Source: Clavelina lepadiformis (Eukaryota; Chordata; Ascidiacea; Aplousobranchia; Clavelinidae). From it: a stretch of 64,000 nt of DNA. Location: the NCBI RefSeq assembly GCF_947623445.1, contig NC_135246.1:13809856-13873855 (forward strand), given 5' to 3'. The notes below the pieces were generated by a model. It made no database searches and had not been told where the DNA came from. It was given only the letters and a program-made list of their open reading frames with translations. Of the stretch, positions 49,052 to 63,400 are shown piece after piece. Every line of letters starts with the position of its first letter. The stretch's first letter is position 1. The translations under genes were made by a program, and so were the position numbers.

Positions 49052-50579
49052 CTAAATTTCAAAGCCCCATTCTTTCTTCATTGTTTCCATGGTTTTTGGT
49101 GCTTTGCTTTTTTCGTTTTGATTGTTGTACGCGTGGACACCGAATTTAGGCTTCACATTTGCAAAGCTTCCCATGAATCTGGGATCGGCCTTGTGGGCTT
49201 TTGGTTGCCATCTTGTGTCGCAACTGAGTCTAGCTTGGTTGGTTAGATTGGCTGTGGACATGTGAGCAAGTCTACACACAGCACATGTCAAGAAGGAGGT
49301 TACGCTTTGAAATACAATACGGGGTTCTATAAACGCTTTAGTTAACCTGATGTTGAAGATAATGACGTCTCCAACTTTAAAGTTTTCCGTTCTCCAAACG
49401 CCTCCCATTTTCGAAATGTCATCTGGGTCTTCCGTAAACCAACCCGTTCCGCTGACGTTTTCAGCTTCTATATCGCAATTGCCATACGTTGCTTGAAACT
49501 GCTTGAAACTAAACACGCAAAGGAATGAGTCAATTTATGGAATCCCAGTTACTTTCCTTTCATGCCTTCTTCCACCTACCCACTTTCAACGTGTGATCTT
49601 TCGCAAACAGCCAGCACCCCCATATCTGCTGTAATGTCGCCGAGAGGAGTCCACATAGTTAACAGACTCTGCGATCCCCTTGACATATACACCCTAACAA
49701 GTAGCAAGTACAACTCATAGAAGTTCGGTCGGCCACGTGTAGATGCAACTTAATCGCACTTCTGTTTACCTGTCTATATGAGCACCAGTGTACCCGCTTC
49801 TATGCATAGCTCTCAACCATTTGAAGTCAAATGTTATCGCCTCTCCGCCAAAGAGTTCTTCAAAAAAGCTGAACACTGAAAAGTGAACATTTTTTTAAAC
49901 CATTAAATTGAATGGTTACAAGACAAAAGTTAAGGTTTTGAACTTTTTATTTATTTCCCGTCTGTAAGCAGTCGTTTATAAACTTTTTTCTATGACAGGG
50001 CAACGTGAAACGTAGTTAAGAGCTAAGCACAAGTTAAAGTTATTTGGCAAGCGACCGTGATTTCCTTCTATCACGCGCTTCATCGCATCGCAGTGCGTCA
50101 CTGAGTTTCGTCCTTCCATGAAAGGGATGCATCCCAAACCGCATCTGGGATTTAGAAATCCCTCATCCAGGTCGTAGTGTAATGTGTCTAAAATCTGTTC
50201 CCCCTAACATGCAGATTCAGACATCCGTTAAGATGTGGTAAAAAAGTAAACAAAATTTTTAATAAAGTTAATCAAAATCACCTGCTCTTTAAGGTAGTGT
50301 AAAACTGCCTTCCTAGCGTTTAACACTGCATCTCTGTCGTGAAAATTGTTTAGGAATATATACCTGGAAAGAGAGCCAAGACGTGTTTCTACCTAGAATG
50401 CAGTCTCAACATGAACCTTACATACTTTTGCTGACATTTTACCACACTACATCATACCCTTTTTCGTCAAGCTCCTTTTGTAATGCCTGTTTATTGCCAA
50501 GCAAGTGGTTACATGGTTCAAGCTGCTTTAGTTCTGGTCCTGGAAAGACCATTGGTCTATTTCCAAGTTTCACTTCCAT
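49052..50579 (-). CDS. Phytanoyl-CoA dioxygenase (PhyH) family 2-oxoglutarate/Fe(II) oxygenase
   Basis: Seven exons join in phase: 50579-50443, 50363-50282, 50203-50056, 49875-49770, 49693-49580, 49508-49347 and 49271-49052 (TAG), giving 322 residues. Landmarks of the double-stranded beta-helix fold are present. The KGYDVVWYIFLNNFHDRDAVL start of the domain is followed by FKWLRAMHRSGYTGAHIDR with the iron-binding H155-x-D157, VYMSRGSQSLLTMWTPLGD, MGVLAVCERSH, a GDVIIFNIR strand, LAHMSTAN with the distal iron ligand H253, and NQARLSCDTRWQP with the Arg (264) that would bind the 2-oxoglutarate carboxylate. All catalytic residues are therefore kept. The substrate is unknown: this branch differs from PHYH and PHYHD1, and no peroxisomal signal is obvious (C-terminus GFEI). 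The start is the first Met of an open upstream frame; a longer N-terminus is possible. Confidence 0.88.
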
Positions 50580-52165
50580 TTTGTCATTTGTAAACGCACT
50601 TATCGCAGCAGCAATTTTTACATCGCATGATCTTCAACGATAGTGTTTGGTGGCTAATTTTATGCACCATCACTTACACATCACGTGATAACACCACTAT
50701 ATTTGCACACCCAGAAATTATTAACAGGGTATCGGTCGCAAATAGCAACAATAAGTTTGTTCCTGGTTTCTATTAAACTTATTGCATGAAGTTGACCAAT
50801 AGTTGAAAACAGTCTAATGTTTTTTGTTCTCTTTTTTACTACTTGGATTTATTTGCACTGTAATGAATATATTCTAAAACGCACTAAACACCTTGTTTAA
50901 TTTTGGTAATTTATGGATCTATTCCGTCCATTTTGGCATATTACTTGTATCTGTACGTGATTTTTCAGTCGTTCTTTGTGACATCTTTGCACTTCTGTAT
51001 AAAATATATTGCATGCTGAATGATGGCATTGGTATGAAACACTGATGTACAAGACTGTATACGTGGACAATATTTTTATTTAATGGCCTAGCTGCCGTTG
51101 AACTTTATTAATTTTGATATTTGAGATTATACTCATGTATCTTCCGATGAATATTACCCTAATTTGTTGTTGGCGGCGTTTTACTTGTGCGGGAAACATC
51201 AACAGTTAGAAACAAAACTTTTATATTTGTACATAAAATGTTTGAACTAAAGCTAAAATTACTAAAAAAATCTTGCTATTTATCCTGCTGAGTTAAGCTT
51301 TTGTTGAAAAGAAGATATTTTTTCCGAAGCTTCTTTGCACACAGCTGTAGGCTATAACTTATGACTTACCCTTTTCAACTTATTTATTTTACATCGTGCT
51401 AAGGAAAATATAAAACGAAGAAATAATTTTTCTAATATACATTTAATTAACAATTAAATGGGTAAATACGCAGAAATGAGAAACATACGTTTTATAACAG
51501 TTTTCAATAACACAGAATTGAATGAGAAATATTAAAAAAACTTTGAAAACATCAGTGTCTATCTTCATTGTCTAATTTTGATCTATATGCAGCGGATTTG
51601 AAACACTTTACAAGGAGTTGGAAAATTAAGCTCAGTAAAACATCAATGCTTAGAAATTTGATTTAGGAAAATATTCGTAACGAATGTAAGGTATTATTCA
51701 AAACGGTCAGCTGGTCACGCAGAGCTTTAATTTAATGGTTTTAGTCTGTTGTCTTTGATTGCTCCACTTCAATTATGTTTTTTTTATTGTGCGGAAGATT
51801 TCTTCAAAAGTTTTCATAAGTGCAGAACTATGTCGAAAATAACTTCAATCGGGCTCAGTAAAAAGTATCTAAAAAAATTGGTCAATTTGCATTAATGATT
51901 AGAAACTCTCTGAGTCTATAAAGAATAAAATACACTTCTGTGATCAACCTAATATTATGTGCTTTTGGGACGTCGCACAAAATTAGATGCTTGATACACG
52001 AACGGCTGAACGTGGTGAAATGTAAACAAAACGGAGTGAGTTCCAGCTCCAGCATAAACTTTGACCACAGAGTATTCATTTACTTTCGTCAAACTTCAGC
52101 CACGTAATGAAGAAAATGGATTGAGCACGCCACTGCGTTAACCATTACTAGAATGTATTACTTTA
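50580..52165. other. Gap between the PhyH-like gene and the MACPF gene
   Basis: AT-rich sequence with no supportable exon. It should hold the promoter of the PhyH-like gene and the 3' UTR of the MACPF gene. Confidence 0.4.
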
Positions 52166-55100
52166 CTATGAATAGTCCAACTTACTTGCATAACAGGTAA
52201 TGACGCTTAGAAGAAGGAATAATGCTGCAGCCATACTTCTTGCTGCTCCTATTTTAAAAGAATTGTATTTAGCTATGCAATGTATGTGTAATGTGTGTAC
52301 AGAATTTCAAGTGCAGATCCTGTGCCTAATGGGTTACGTGTAATAGTTTCATTAGACCAAACTGCAGCTACTACAAATATAGAGTAAAGCTGTGAAATAT
52401 TGTATTCCAACCTTTCCCTGGTACTTACCACATGTTGCTTCAGAAGGCGGACTGGAGTAGGCGCAATGACATTTGTAGTCGGCAGTTGTGCCTGTCACAT
52501 AACTTACCCCGTAGTATTCCTAAATACGTTATCACAGCGTTACAAGGCTGAGGCTGAATTACTTTGATTTTAAAAAAACCAAAATTAAAACCTGCTTACA
52601 ATTTCGTATGGCATGCCGTCCTCGCTGTATGCCACTTCGTCGCTTGAAAGTACTGCGCATTGTTCGCATAAACTGCTTGCGTCGTAGACCGACATGTATT
52701 CCTGCATTGCACAAGTGTAAAAAATCACTTCCACATACTGTAGTTTTAGGACCAGTTTATTTTTATGGTTAAGTTATGTTAATGGTGCTATTTTATGATT
52801 ATTATGAAGTTGCAACTTACATCGATTGCTTGATTGATATATGTCGTAATATTTTCCCTTCTACTTGACTGGGTTTGGTTCAATGGAATGGAAGAAGATG
52901 ACATTAAGCTTTTAAAAATGTAAATTTTCTTAGTTGTGTAAACATTGCGAGGCTGTAGGGTTATTACGTGTTGAGACTGTACTTATCATAATAAGATGTT
53001 TTCATCCTAAACGCTTAGCCTATTCGCAGGTTATACTCACCTTGAAATTCTCTCAATTTTAAAGTCCCTCATGTTCAAAACCGGTCCTGTAATGATTGAA
53101 GCAATCCAGGCATCCCATGCAGTTTTCCTGAATAAATTTAAGTTTTATAAAAAAAAGTATGCAATTTTACAGCAGGGATTTTAAATCTAATGGCTTACCC
53201 AAGATTGAACTTAACATCGGATGCCGTTGCAATTGAACCACCAGAAACGTATTTTATTGTGTCTGTGAGTTCTTGTTCCAACGTTGTAGTTGTTCCTAAA
53301 AAACACACGTTTAAATATATTTCCAACGTATTGTGTGTCAGAAGCAATTTACCGCCTATTAAAGCATTTATTTGTTTCTACCATTTACCTGCGTCGTTTC
53401 TCTGGCAGTTTGACGGTAAAGTTGATGTTTGTTCAAGGTTGTAAAAAAAGAATTGTCTTGCACATTCGGCGACGTTTTGTCTCCAAGGTCTTGTGCTGTA
53501 CGCTTCATACTCTACACTTTCCAGCCAGCATCTATTAAATTCATCAACATTTACAACCATATGGTTTAGAAAGTTTGCCAACAGTTGTGAAATACAGAGC
53601 ATTGTGGTCCATTAACATTCGCTCAATGTGAGCTTACCTTGAGTACACTTGAGCATCTCTAAACGACCCTCCAAGTTTACCCAAGCTCACGTAATGTGTC
53701 CCAAAATCTTGGACTAAAGAGAGGTATTTGTTGGCACTGTACGTGTGGTATGGTAGTTTCATTATCCTTGATATGAACTCCGTGCTCAGCTGCAAACTGC
53801 TTGACTCTTTGAGTGTGATCTGAAATCACCACAATGCAGTCATGATGTGAAAATAGTGGTAGCATTAGAAGAACTTGAAAAAGATGTTTGAAATCATACG
53901 AAACCCACCTGTGCTGTGTTTACGTTTGTGTCCACGTTTATAAATGCGCGGGCACGGTCGTTGGTGATGCTGTCGGTAACCATGCTCTTAATCGCGCTAT
54001 TTTGACTTAAACCTGTTCTTCCGTCAATATCCCGTATTTCTCCTCCAAAGTTTAGATTGTACTGTAGAGCTGCCTTGGTTGTATTAAGAATACCCACGCC
54101 GCTTTCGTACACCTATAAACAAAACAGCATGGTTGAAGACAGTATACTCTGTTATTTCAGTAAAGTTTTTTTTCTTTAAAGCTTATGCGGCATTTGGTTG
54201 AATTTTACCTTCGCATTTTCTACTACAACTTCGTAAATTTGCCGAAACGATGCTACGTTTACAGGAATCCTATAATAACTGTCCGTGGTGCCTGTGATCA
54301 GTTGTCTTCGACATGAGCCATGCGGTGCCATAGTCAAAACATTGCTTCTGAATTCTCCTAAAACCAATTTTTAGTTGGTCAGTAAAAGTCACTGCTCACA
54401 AGGATGTAGGCAATCTATGATTCCCATTAACAATCGAAGGAAGCTTCTTACCGGTGAGCAAATCAAATCCTTGAGCAAACTCATCAATTCCAGATATGCC
54501 AGTTAAGTATCTTTCGCCTACAGGTGGAGCACTGTTGGAAGTGTCCGGTATTGTGAAGCCACATACCGTCGTCTGTTCACGTAGGTTTTATGAAATTTGA
54601 TTTGCTTCATACTGAATAACAAGAGTTAAGTAAAGCAAAATGTTCTTACATCTGTTGAAAGGCAACCTTTTTCATCACTGTAGTCGCCACAATCATCGTC
54701 TCCGTTACATTTCAACTCAACCGAAATGCATCGCCCGTTGAAAGTGCATTTAAACTCGGTTGTGTCGCAAGCTGCCAAAACGTACTTTTAAGCCAAAACG
54801 TACTTTTAAGCCTAAATTTTCCTAAAAACAAGAAAAACTGTGTGCTGTCCATACCTGTCGTACTTAGATCTTCTACTAGTGGTTCGGTAGCTTTGCAAGA
54901 TTTTGTTTCGACATAGTTTGCTGAAAACTGTGCATCGCAAATCCCATCGTAATTTGCTTGAGACGGCGTCAAATAGTGCACCTTTTCCTGTAAAAGCAAG
55001 CCAGAGGCGGGTCACGAATTTATCATTTTGCAGAAGCAACTTTCACAATAAATGTTTACCACAGTAGGGTAATGGATTTTAATGCTCTCATGGTTGGGTA

Positions 55101-55502
55101 TTGTCTTTTCAGCTTACCATCCAAGCATAGGGGTCAGAGGTCGACCCCGGAAAGCATTCGCTCCAAGTCGTTTCATTCGACTGACATTTAAACGTCGTTG
55201 GATCTGGCGTGGTTGGATCTGGCGTGGTTTCCGTAGCAATAGTCGTCGCTTCAGCTTTAATACGAACATATTATTTGTAATTATGGAACGATAACCGCTT
55301 ATAGCAGGTTTACAATCATTCTGTTTTCATGATAAATACTCGAAGAGGACCTCGTATAAGCTTAAATCAGATGGTTTTTAATCGTTCTTAAAAAGTTTCT
55401 TAATTTACTTGGAAGAAAGGTATGAAAAGATAAGCAGCAAACTGAAAGTTATTTCTGTATACCTTGTGACGTACTTGAAGTCGCACAAAGGACAAGACCA
55501 AT
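52166..55502 (-). CDS. MACPF-domain protein with LDL-receptor A module, complement C6-C9-like, hydrophobic C-terminus
   Basis: Fifteen exons join in phase: 55502-55463, 55254-55118, 54987-54855, 54771-54650, 54572-54452, 54357-54209, 54112-53909, 53819-53638, 53531-53389, 53295-53199, 53127-53041, 52908-52821, 52701-52600, 52519-52429 and 52248-52166 (TAG), about 592 residues. Order: the end of a signal peptide (IGLVLCATS), a TTPDP-repeat linker, a Cys/Trp-containing segment that may be a degenerate thrombospondin-1 module, an LDLa domain ([16 protein letters not shown]), and a MACPF domain with the signature [15 protein letters not shown] Cys-rich EGF-like part follows, then a tail [14 protein letters not shown] before SKLDYS. 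In vertebrates this architecture belongs to membrane-attack complement proteins. The hydrophobic tail is unlike soluble C6-C9 and suggests GPI or tail anchoring. The ATG exon is unresolved; an ATG at about 56141 (MAVTMFG) is one candidate but its best donor is out of phase. Confidence 0.87.
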
Positions 55503-58500
55503 CTGAAAAACATACAAACGTGCTCATTCAACAAACTCAAACATAACAGCAATGCTTGTAAGTTAATTTTTTGTGCTTCGAAAATTTTTTAAAAGTTTGT
55601 TAAGCAACTTAGGTATTAAACCAGCCACGTAAGTTATTCTTGATTAATCACTACAGCTTTTCATTTCTTCGTATAGAAACATTACTTATTAACAGTTGGC
55701 ATGTAAATGTTTGGCTTGTGTGTTTGTTTAGTACTTATCCTACGTGCTAACCTTTGTTCAAGATAAAATTGAAATTTCCATTTTTTCCAAGTTGGAACGT
55801 GAAGAAGCTTTACTTTTACTTGGTGATTTTTTGCATATACACTTATTTTATATGTTTCTTCCGAAAAAAATGGGTGTAAATGTGGTAGCTTATACCGGTT
55901 GTTCGATTCGATGACTATTTCAAGCAAGAGATATTTGTTCTTGTAACTACTGACACCTAACTTTCTAACCATGAAAGTAAAGCGCCACTTTATTAGTGCT
56001 ATGATGCCAGAGATCAACGACAATGCAAACAGTATGTAAACCTTCAATTAACCTGCTGATGATAGAGAATTAAAATGGAAACCTCCGTTGCTTGCTCAAA
56101 TCAAACATCATAAAACCTACGTGCACATACCGAACATAGTCACTGCCATATTTACCTGTGTCTGTTATCATCCTAGTGTTTAACCACGCCTAAAATCAAA
56201 CTGCGTCTATTGTGTTAATCACCCGTAAGGCCTTGAAAGGTAATTAATTAAACAGCTCTACGAATGGTGGGTATAGCTTACATAATAACCGTAAACGTTT
56301 AGATTTGACGCTTAGATGTTCTGGTTTGTTTTTTGTTTTGTTATTCGCTGATTATATCAACTTTGTGATCAATCGTATTGTTTATATATTTCGCCTCAAA
56401 CATAATAAATATGTCCAGTACGCAGCTTTACAAGCAGTCATATACGCCACACTTGTATTATATAGTCATCTCAAGTGTTTCGTCACCCAATCGCTGAAGT
56501 ACAGTGGTCAGCGATTTTCTGGAGGTATGCCATTTGGTAAGAGTTCTGAAATAAGCTTGAAAAAGCTTTATTCACTTAATTTTATCCTGTTTATTCAAAC
56601 AATAGGTGAATCAGTTTTTCAAATAAATCAAAGTAACACAAGCAATGGTTGATTTAAGGCAGTAACAGTTGAACCATAGAATTAGTTCTTATATCCTATT
56701 CGTACTCTATCTTTTGTATTGTAAAGAACAACTTACCAACACAAGGAACTTCATTCTTGAGTAATGTTTTCTTAGCCCTAAATCAGTTGATGCTGCTGTT
56801 ATCAAATAATCCTAGGAAAAAAGAAATAGTACAAAATACACTCCTGCTGTATAACAGCCTGTATGGAAAATATTCTTTGTTAACTCTTATACTAATTACT
56901 GCCCTTTTGGCTTGAAGATCAGAAAAAGGCGTTTTCTTATTTTTGAAGTTAGTTGTTACTGCTCCTGAATAAGACATAACTTTATGTCTTCAACTAACCT
57001 ACAACTGAAGCAACGCACAAAAAATTAACCAGAAATGAGAACAGCGTTGAAGATAACCAAAATTAATATTTAACAAATAGCTACGTCATCGACGCGGTGC
57101 AGAGTAAATATGTTTTGCGAAATTCATCACCGAAAGCTTATGACATTCAAGTGGCCTCCTCATTGTTAAGGCCGTACTTTCGTATAGTATTGTCTACATA
57201 AGTATTGAAATACATTTCTTCCATTATACGTAATTAAACTGAGAACTGTCGAACTTGGTTTTCTGTGCCATAAATCATAATAATAAAATGTTTCAAAACG
57301 TAACATGAGCTACTAAAGTTTTTTTTATGCTTGAAGTTGTGCAAAAAAGACGGTGTATCTTTGATATCATGAATATGTCGAATTATATTATACAGTGTTC
57401 ACGATTCAAACTTAATGTACAGTACAATGAAGCAATATCAATCGTTTAGACTTTAGACAATGCTGTACAGTGTACACATGTTCCCATTTTCATAAGAAAC
57501 TTTTGATCGGAGCTGCTAGTAACTCAGCGTTTTGTTTCTTAAGTTTTGGCCGAAATATTATACTACGCTAAAAGCTTCTAGTCAAGTTTTTGTTTTCAAA
57601 ACTTGCAGGAGCTAACTTTACGTAGGCGAAAGTCACACATGATGAGACAGCCGAGACATTGCTCAAAATGGAACTTCGCAATAAAGTTTTTAAACCATAA
57701 GATAGCACAAAATTGACTCTTGTTATTCCACTACCTTGCCGCTTTTTTGTGAGATATTAAGGAAAGACTTATTAGTTTTTGTGTTAGACTATTATATTTA
57801 AATCATTAATGGTGAACGACCAAAGCAGTAAAATCAAAGAACAATACAAAAAATCTGGGAATCTTCAAGATACAAAAAAATTGGTAAGGAGTGTGGTTCG
57901 TCGAACATCGATTCGATGGTGGTACCAAAAAGGGGACAGAGAAATAACAAGCATGTCATTCTGTCTGTAATAGAAAATGGGCTACTAGATTCAGAAAACT
58001 GTTCATCTGCAAAACTTCAACATTTTATAATAAACTTAATATGAAAATCATTTTTATTGTAAGGCGAAAGAACAATAAACATAAGAAACCATGCGAAAGC
58101 AACAAAAATACACATTACCATCAGCATCCTCAAGCAAGCGCTTTCGATTTAAGCTACTCGCAAATTCAGTGGATAAACCATAAAAACAGGTTACAGTATA
58201 GGCCTAAGTTACTCAAAATGGAACCGTAGTTGTAACTTGGCATAATAGCATGTTAGTAAAACTTGCTTACCATGATTTGCCGAGAAAAAAAATTGCAGGA
58301 AGGAAATAGATCTGCAAATTTTTTGAAGATCATCTCAAAGTTTTGTTGTTTGCTCAGTCAGTCATCCTTTCGATTGACATTTATTTAAAGTAAACGTTGG
58401 AAAATTCAAGCTTTGTTTTAAATTAGACGATTTTATTTTAAGGACAAATATTTCCGGGCTTGTTGCTTACTATTTCAAATTTACAGTTACGGTTTCATAC

Positions 58501-60451
58501 GTGCTGCCCTATTATGGTTTCCGAGATCGGACAGATTTTGTTTAAAGTGCCTATATTTAGCAAGTCGTCCAACCTAGTAACGCAAAAATTTATTAAAGCC
58601 CATGAGTTTTCTTTCAAGTAAGCCCAATGAAGCAATGCCATACCAAACATAACGTATAAATTAACCGAAGTAGGCTACATCATGCACTTTTTTGAGTGAG
58701 AGAGGTTTCCCAAAGTGTCGTGTCATAGGTGACTTTCTCCTAATTAGCCTACCCATACGTCAATTGACGTCTCACAAGCCGTGACCATTACAAAAATTAT
58801 GACACCGTAATATAATAAGACATATGACCACAATAGCGTTTATAACACAAACGTTCTATAGCGTGAAGTAGCTCAATATGAAGTGTGATAAATAGGCGAT
58901 ACATTATTGTTGAAATGTTTCTTGGATTTGATTCGCTGTCTGGTTATTTTTTTGGAAAGTTTCTGAAGTTTTTATTGCAAAGGAGCGTGCAGGCTACTGT
59001 TATAACAAGAGCGTGATATGGCAACATGGTTAACATTGAATACAACCTTTTCATTCAATTGTTGTCTAATGCTTTTGTTGAATGATGGACAAAGAGATTT
59101 CGACGCGTGGACCTGGGATTAGGTCCGATTCGACATAATAAGCATGACGTGTAAGAGTTTTGAAAAGAGAGTTTCTGCAAACTTTTGGCGACACCAAACG
59201 AATACCCGGCCCAGCTGTTGTGGTTTATTAAACCGCAAGAACGGAGTGAAGCTTGCACTTTCGATCTCTTACTTCTTCTTTTATGGATACAACTTTTCTC
59301 TCTCTTATGCAGTACTCTATATGTCTGTTTAGACATTGGAGACTTTTTTGCCTTAGGTTTTAGAAATTATAGGTAATTTTCTTTTTACACATTTCATGTA
59401 AAATTATATATGTCAAAAAGTCAAACAAAAGTCACGTGGAATTTTAATGCTAGGTAGCTGTGAACGTTGAAACCAAAGTTTGCAGAAATGTTCAACTGCG
59501 ATTAGGATCCGTCGCATGACATTACAAGTGCAAGCTCTCATTTATCATTATTCACAGCAGCATTACTTCTCCCACGTCATTGAAGTGTGAGAAACAAAGA
59601 CGAATTTTCCATATCATATTACGCGCTTAGATCTGCCGTAGCAACATTCTACTCGCAACAGCTTACAATGTACAGCTTTTTGAGTGTTCTGCTTGCATAT
59701 TTTATGTGTGATGCTGAAGAAGATTCCTATTATATGTGTACCAGTTACTGCCTATTATGTTCTTACTCATATAGCTTCAACGAAGAGGTAGCGTAATATG
59801 TTTGTATCCTGTCTTCAAAGCAGGGCTGTTTTGCACTGTACGTCTAACTCATTTATAAGGTCTGCAACAATGCAAGCACCTTTCAGTCTCAGTCAAAACC
59901 TATGAGATCGATAGCTTTTCGGGCTCCAAGTTTTCAAAATATGCTTGCTTTTAAACGTCTTTACAGATATACAGATTATATAGATATGTTTTGTGCAGTT
60001 GTAAAAGTCAGGTTAGTAGATACACACTAAATAGCTACTTTAAAGAGAAAATATTGTAAAATAAAACCTTTTTTTAGCAAAAATGTTGCTGTCATCTATA
60101 GGTTGTAAATTAAGAGTTACGTACAAATTGTTCATAGCAATTAACAATACCTGAAAGCATTGGTTTGTTATATACATATATTGGTCAGCATGGGCTTCAG
60201 CGAACAGATTTCATGGAGAGTTATGCTACGATTAAATTTCGTTTGTTGGTTTCTTTTCGTTATTTCACCGATTTATCCCGAACTTTTTATCGTGTATTTG
60301 TTTTTAGCTGAAACTTGAGTTGTTTTGTAGTGACGATAAATATGCAACTGAATGCACACAAGTAGCCGCTTTCAGGAGAAGAAAATCTTCTGGTGGAGGT
60401 CGATTAAAATCGGAGACTGAGATCATAAGTTGAAATTTAGTATGACAAATC
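55503..60451. other. 5' region of the MACPF gene and intergenic gap
   Basis: The first exon of the MACPF gene should lie in 55503-56200. A 121-codon open frame at 55682-56047 (minus) has a hydrophobic start but only a TTG and no family match. From 56.2 to 60.4 kb I see no gene, repeat or RNA that I can support. Confidence 0.35.
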
Positions 60452-63400
60452 ATGGCTAGCAGTCAAACTGGAATCGTTCTCGTTTTGTTGGTGATTTTTG
60501 AAGGGTTTTGTGTCGAGAATGTCGAATCAATTTCATCGACTGATAGTGGTATGTGAAATATGCAGTTTTGTTGTGCTGTATTTTGGATCTTTAAATTCCA
60601 AAAAATTGTAAATTTGGCTTCCGTTGTGTGGGAAACATTTTATAATTTCATGAACTGATGAGTCCGTTTTAAAAATGCAGATTCAAAAATTCTGTAGCAT
60701 TTTTGTTATATGCTTAGAAAAATCTTATATGATCATTTTAAGCGTTATAGAATGCCTCTGAATAAAACTGAATTTGGCTGGAGCAACTGGAAATGTTTGG
60801 TGTAAAATAACTAATTTTGCAAATCTAATTCGAAGATTAAATTCATTTGTAACCTATAACCGCAATAGCAGTAATGTGTAGCAGCGGCGTTAACGATATG
60901 ACGAGTGCTTCGTCATACCTTAAGCCTTGTATCAAGAACACAATTAACGTAACACAAGTTCCGATACTTAGTTCGTTGCCCCATATGTTGTGACCTACTT
61001 ACATACATATGATGTTAGATTTCAAACGCCTGCCGACTGTAATTATTAGGCACGGTTCAGCTGTGGCACATCGGGCCTAGTTCAGGAAGTAAAGCAATCA
61101 AATATTTCCTTAGCTTATTGCTGCTAAATAAAGGTGCGATCGGGCAACTGGTGTTTGGAACAATACACATTCATACCGATTACTCATTAGCGATTGTTAG
61201 GTAAGCCTTCCACAGCGGTAAACATGATGTAACACACCAATTTGCAATGAGTTAATTGTTTACACTTCTCTCTGCATGTTGAGTCTCTGCAATTATACGT
61301 CATGATAATGCAATTGCAATCCCTAGTCATGTGAGTGTTTGAAACTTTCTTGCCTTTTCTATTACTTTTGAAACGAAATGAAAAGGAAATTTTCCTGGAA
61401 ACACAAAAGAAAAATTTCTGCAATTTGCAAAACTTTACATGATGTCGACAAGATCTACAGAAGAAGAAGTCTCAATTGTATTCAGACATATTTTTCTCTC
61501 TGGGGAAGTTACAAACAGCTTATTTAAATAAGGCTGCTGCTTTGGTAAATGGTTTGCGTTGCGTGTTACTGCTTTGATTCACCCAGTATCCTGTGGTTCA
61601 ATTGTGCTGTTTTCAAATCTCACCATACTTGTGATCAATCGTACCCCGGTATCCTGAGACGCGTCGAACTCAGATTGATTATTATTATCGAACTCACAGA
61701 TCTACAGAACTGCAAAGTTTTTCTTGGTTTCGAACTCACATAGGAAATGCTTTTTCCAACTGGTGCAAAGGGATGACAGCTGAATGGTGGGTAATTTGAA
61801 GAAGTTTTGTGGTTTGTTTTTCTCTCAAAAGGGTTTGTTTGCGGTTTTGGTGTCTCTCTTACCCACGTTTCTCTCCTACAACTCATTTCTGTTCATCAGT
61901 AGAATGTATTCTGGTTGGATGTCATTTTTAATTTATTGAGGCTGCCACAAGTGAATTTCTTTTCTAACAATGTAAATGCAATTGGAATAACACTTTCTAG
62001 GAAAATAGTTTGTTACATAACACACCAAACGTGGTCATTTTGCGTCGAGAACAGTTTCGACACAAGGTTTCAATGTGACATGAAAATCAATCGTTGCTTT
62101 GTAGGGTTCTGATTACAATAAAAATGTACTTCGATGCTTTACGTTTGTTATTGCCATGTACCCAATATGGAAATCTGCTTTTTGAAATTGCAATATTTGC
62201 CTGTTTCTCTTTACGTGAAACGTGAAATTTGAGGGCCTGGGAGCATTTCGGTTGTTGTAATATACGTCAAAATATGACAAAATTTATCGCCTTTACACTA
62301 ATGACGATACCTACTTAGCATCCTGTTTACCCTTTAAACACATTTACACGGTTGGTTTAAAACCTTGATTAACGTCTGATTCTGCGCTAAACTTGCTGAA
62401 ATTTAACGCTGTCGTTAACGCAATCTTACATTTCCTGAACGACCGACAGTTTTGACAACTTTAAGACGCTGTTTCACACTTTTAATTTCACAACATACCT
62501 TTGACTCATTTCGTTAAAACTCTATTGCAGGACCTTGGGAGAATCTACGTGAGCTACGGAGGCTAAGTATGCATCTAACTACTCTCCTGGGCGTCGTCTT
62601 TATGTGTGTTACTTACATGCAATTTGTTTGTAGATGTAAAATCGCTTTTTTTCCTGGGATTCCAATATGACGAAGGAGTTGGAGTCCGAGCAATTTTTTT
62701 TCTCAGCAATCGGACATACCCATCCAGAGTTGATTTAAAATATTGGAAAGAAACTTCACCAGATTCGGTGAGTGATTTGGTGCTACATGCAAATGGTCTT
62801 GAATTGACTCCCCAAATAATTAAGATGTTAGTAATTTATTTTACCATCAACTTGGATTTTGATGCAGTCACTTTGATTTTCAGACTTTCGATGCTAATTT
62901 TCTACCAAAGTCAGGAATCAATTTTGTCAAATTATCGCAAATTTCTCAATCAAATGATGAACTTGTGTGTGCAAAACTTCTGTTTGAGGAGTTCTGTTAT
63001 TCAGTAGAAGAAGCGCTAGGTATGAATATTGTTTCCAACGGGTACTGATACTATATGCTTTGGACGTAAGTTAATTCTCTATATTCTATATAAGTAAAAT
63101 GACGTGCCCCAACTTTTATTATATTATACAATATGATCGACATTATGTCTTTGCTTTGTCGTGTTTGTAACAAACAAAAACTTATAAATCTCTGCTGGTT
63201 GTCAATAAATATAGATTTGCCCGAAGCATATGGCGTCAAAGTGGTTTCAGTCAATGTACAACCGACGATTTCTTGGAAATATGATCCGGTGTATATCTCC
63301 AACGGTGTTGCGTTTGAAGTACAATACAAGTTAGTAAGGATGCAAACTTGTGCGTTTTGTCTCATTGCATCTTGAATAACCAAAAGCAGTAACCGTTCAG

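Noticed and set aside
55682..56047. 121-codon minus-strand frame with hydrophobic start
   Set aside because: No ATG, no homology I recognise, and it lies where the MACPF first intron should be.
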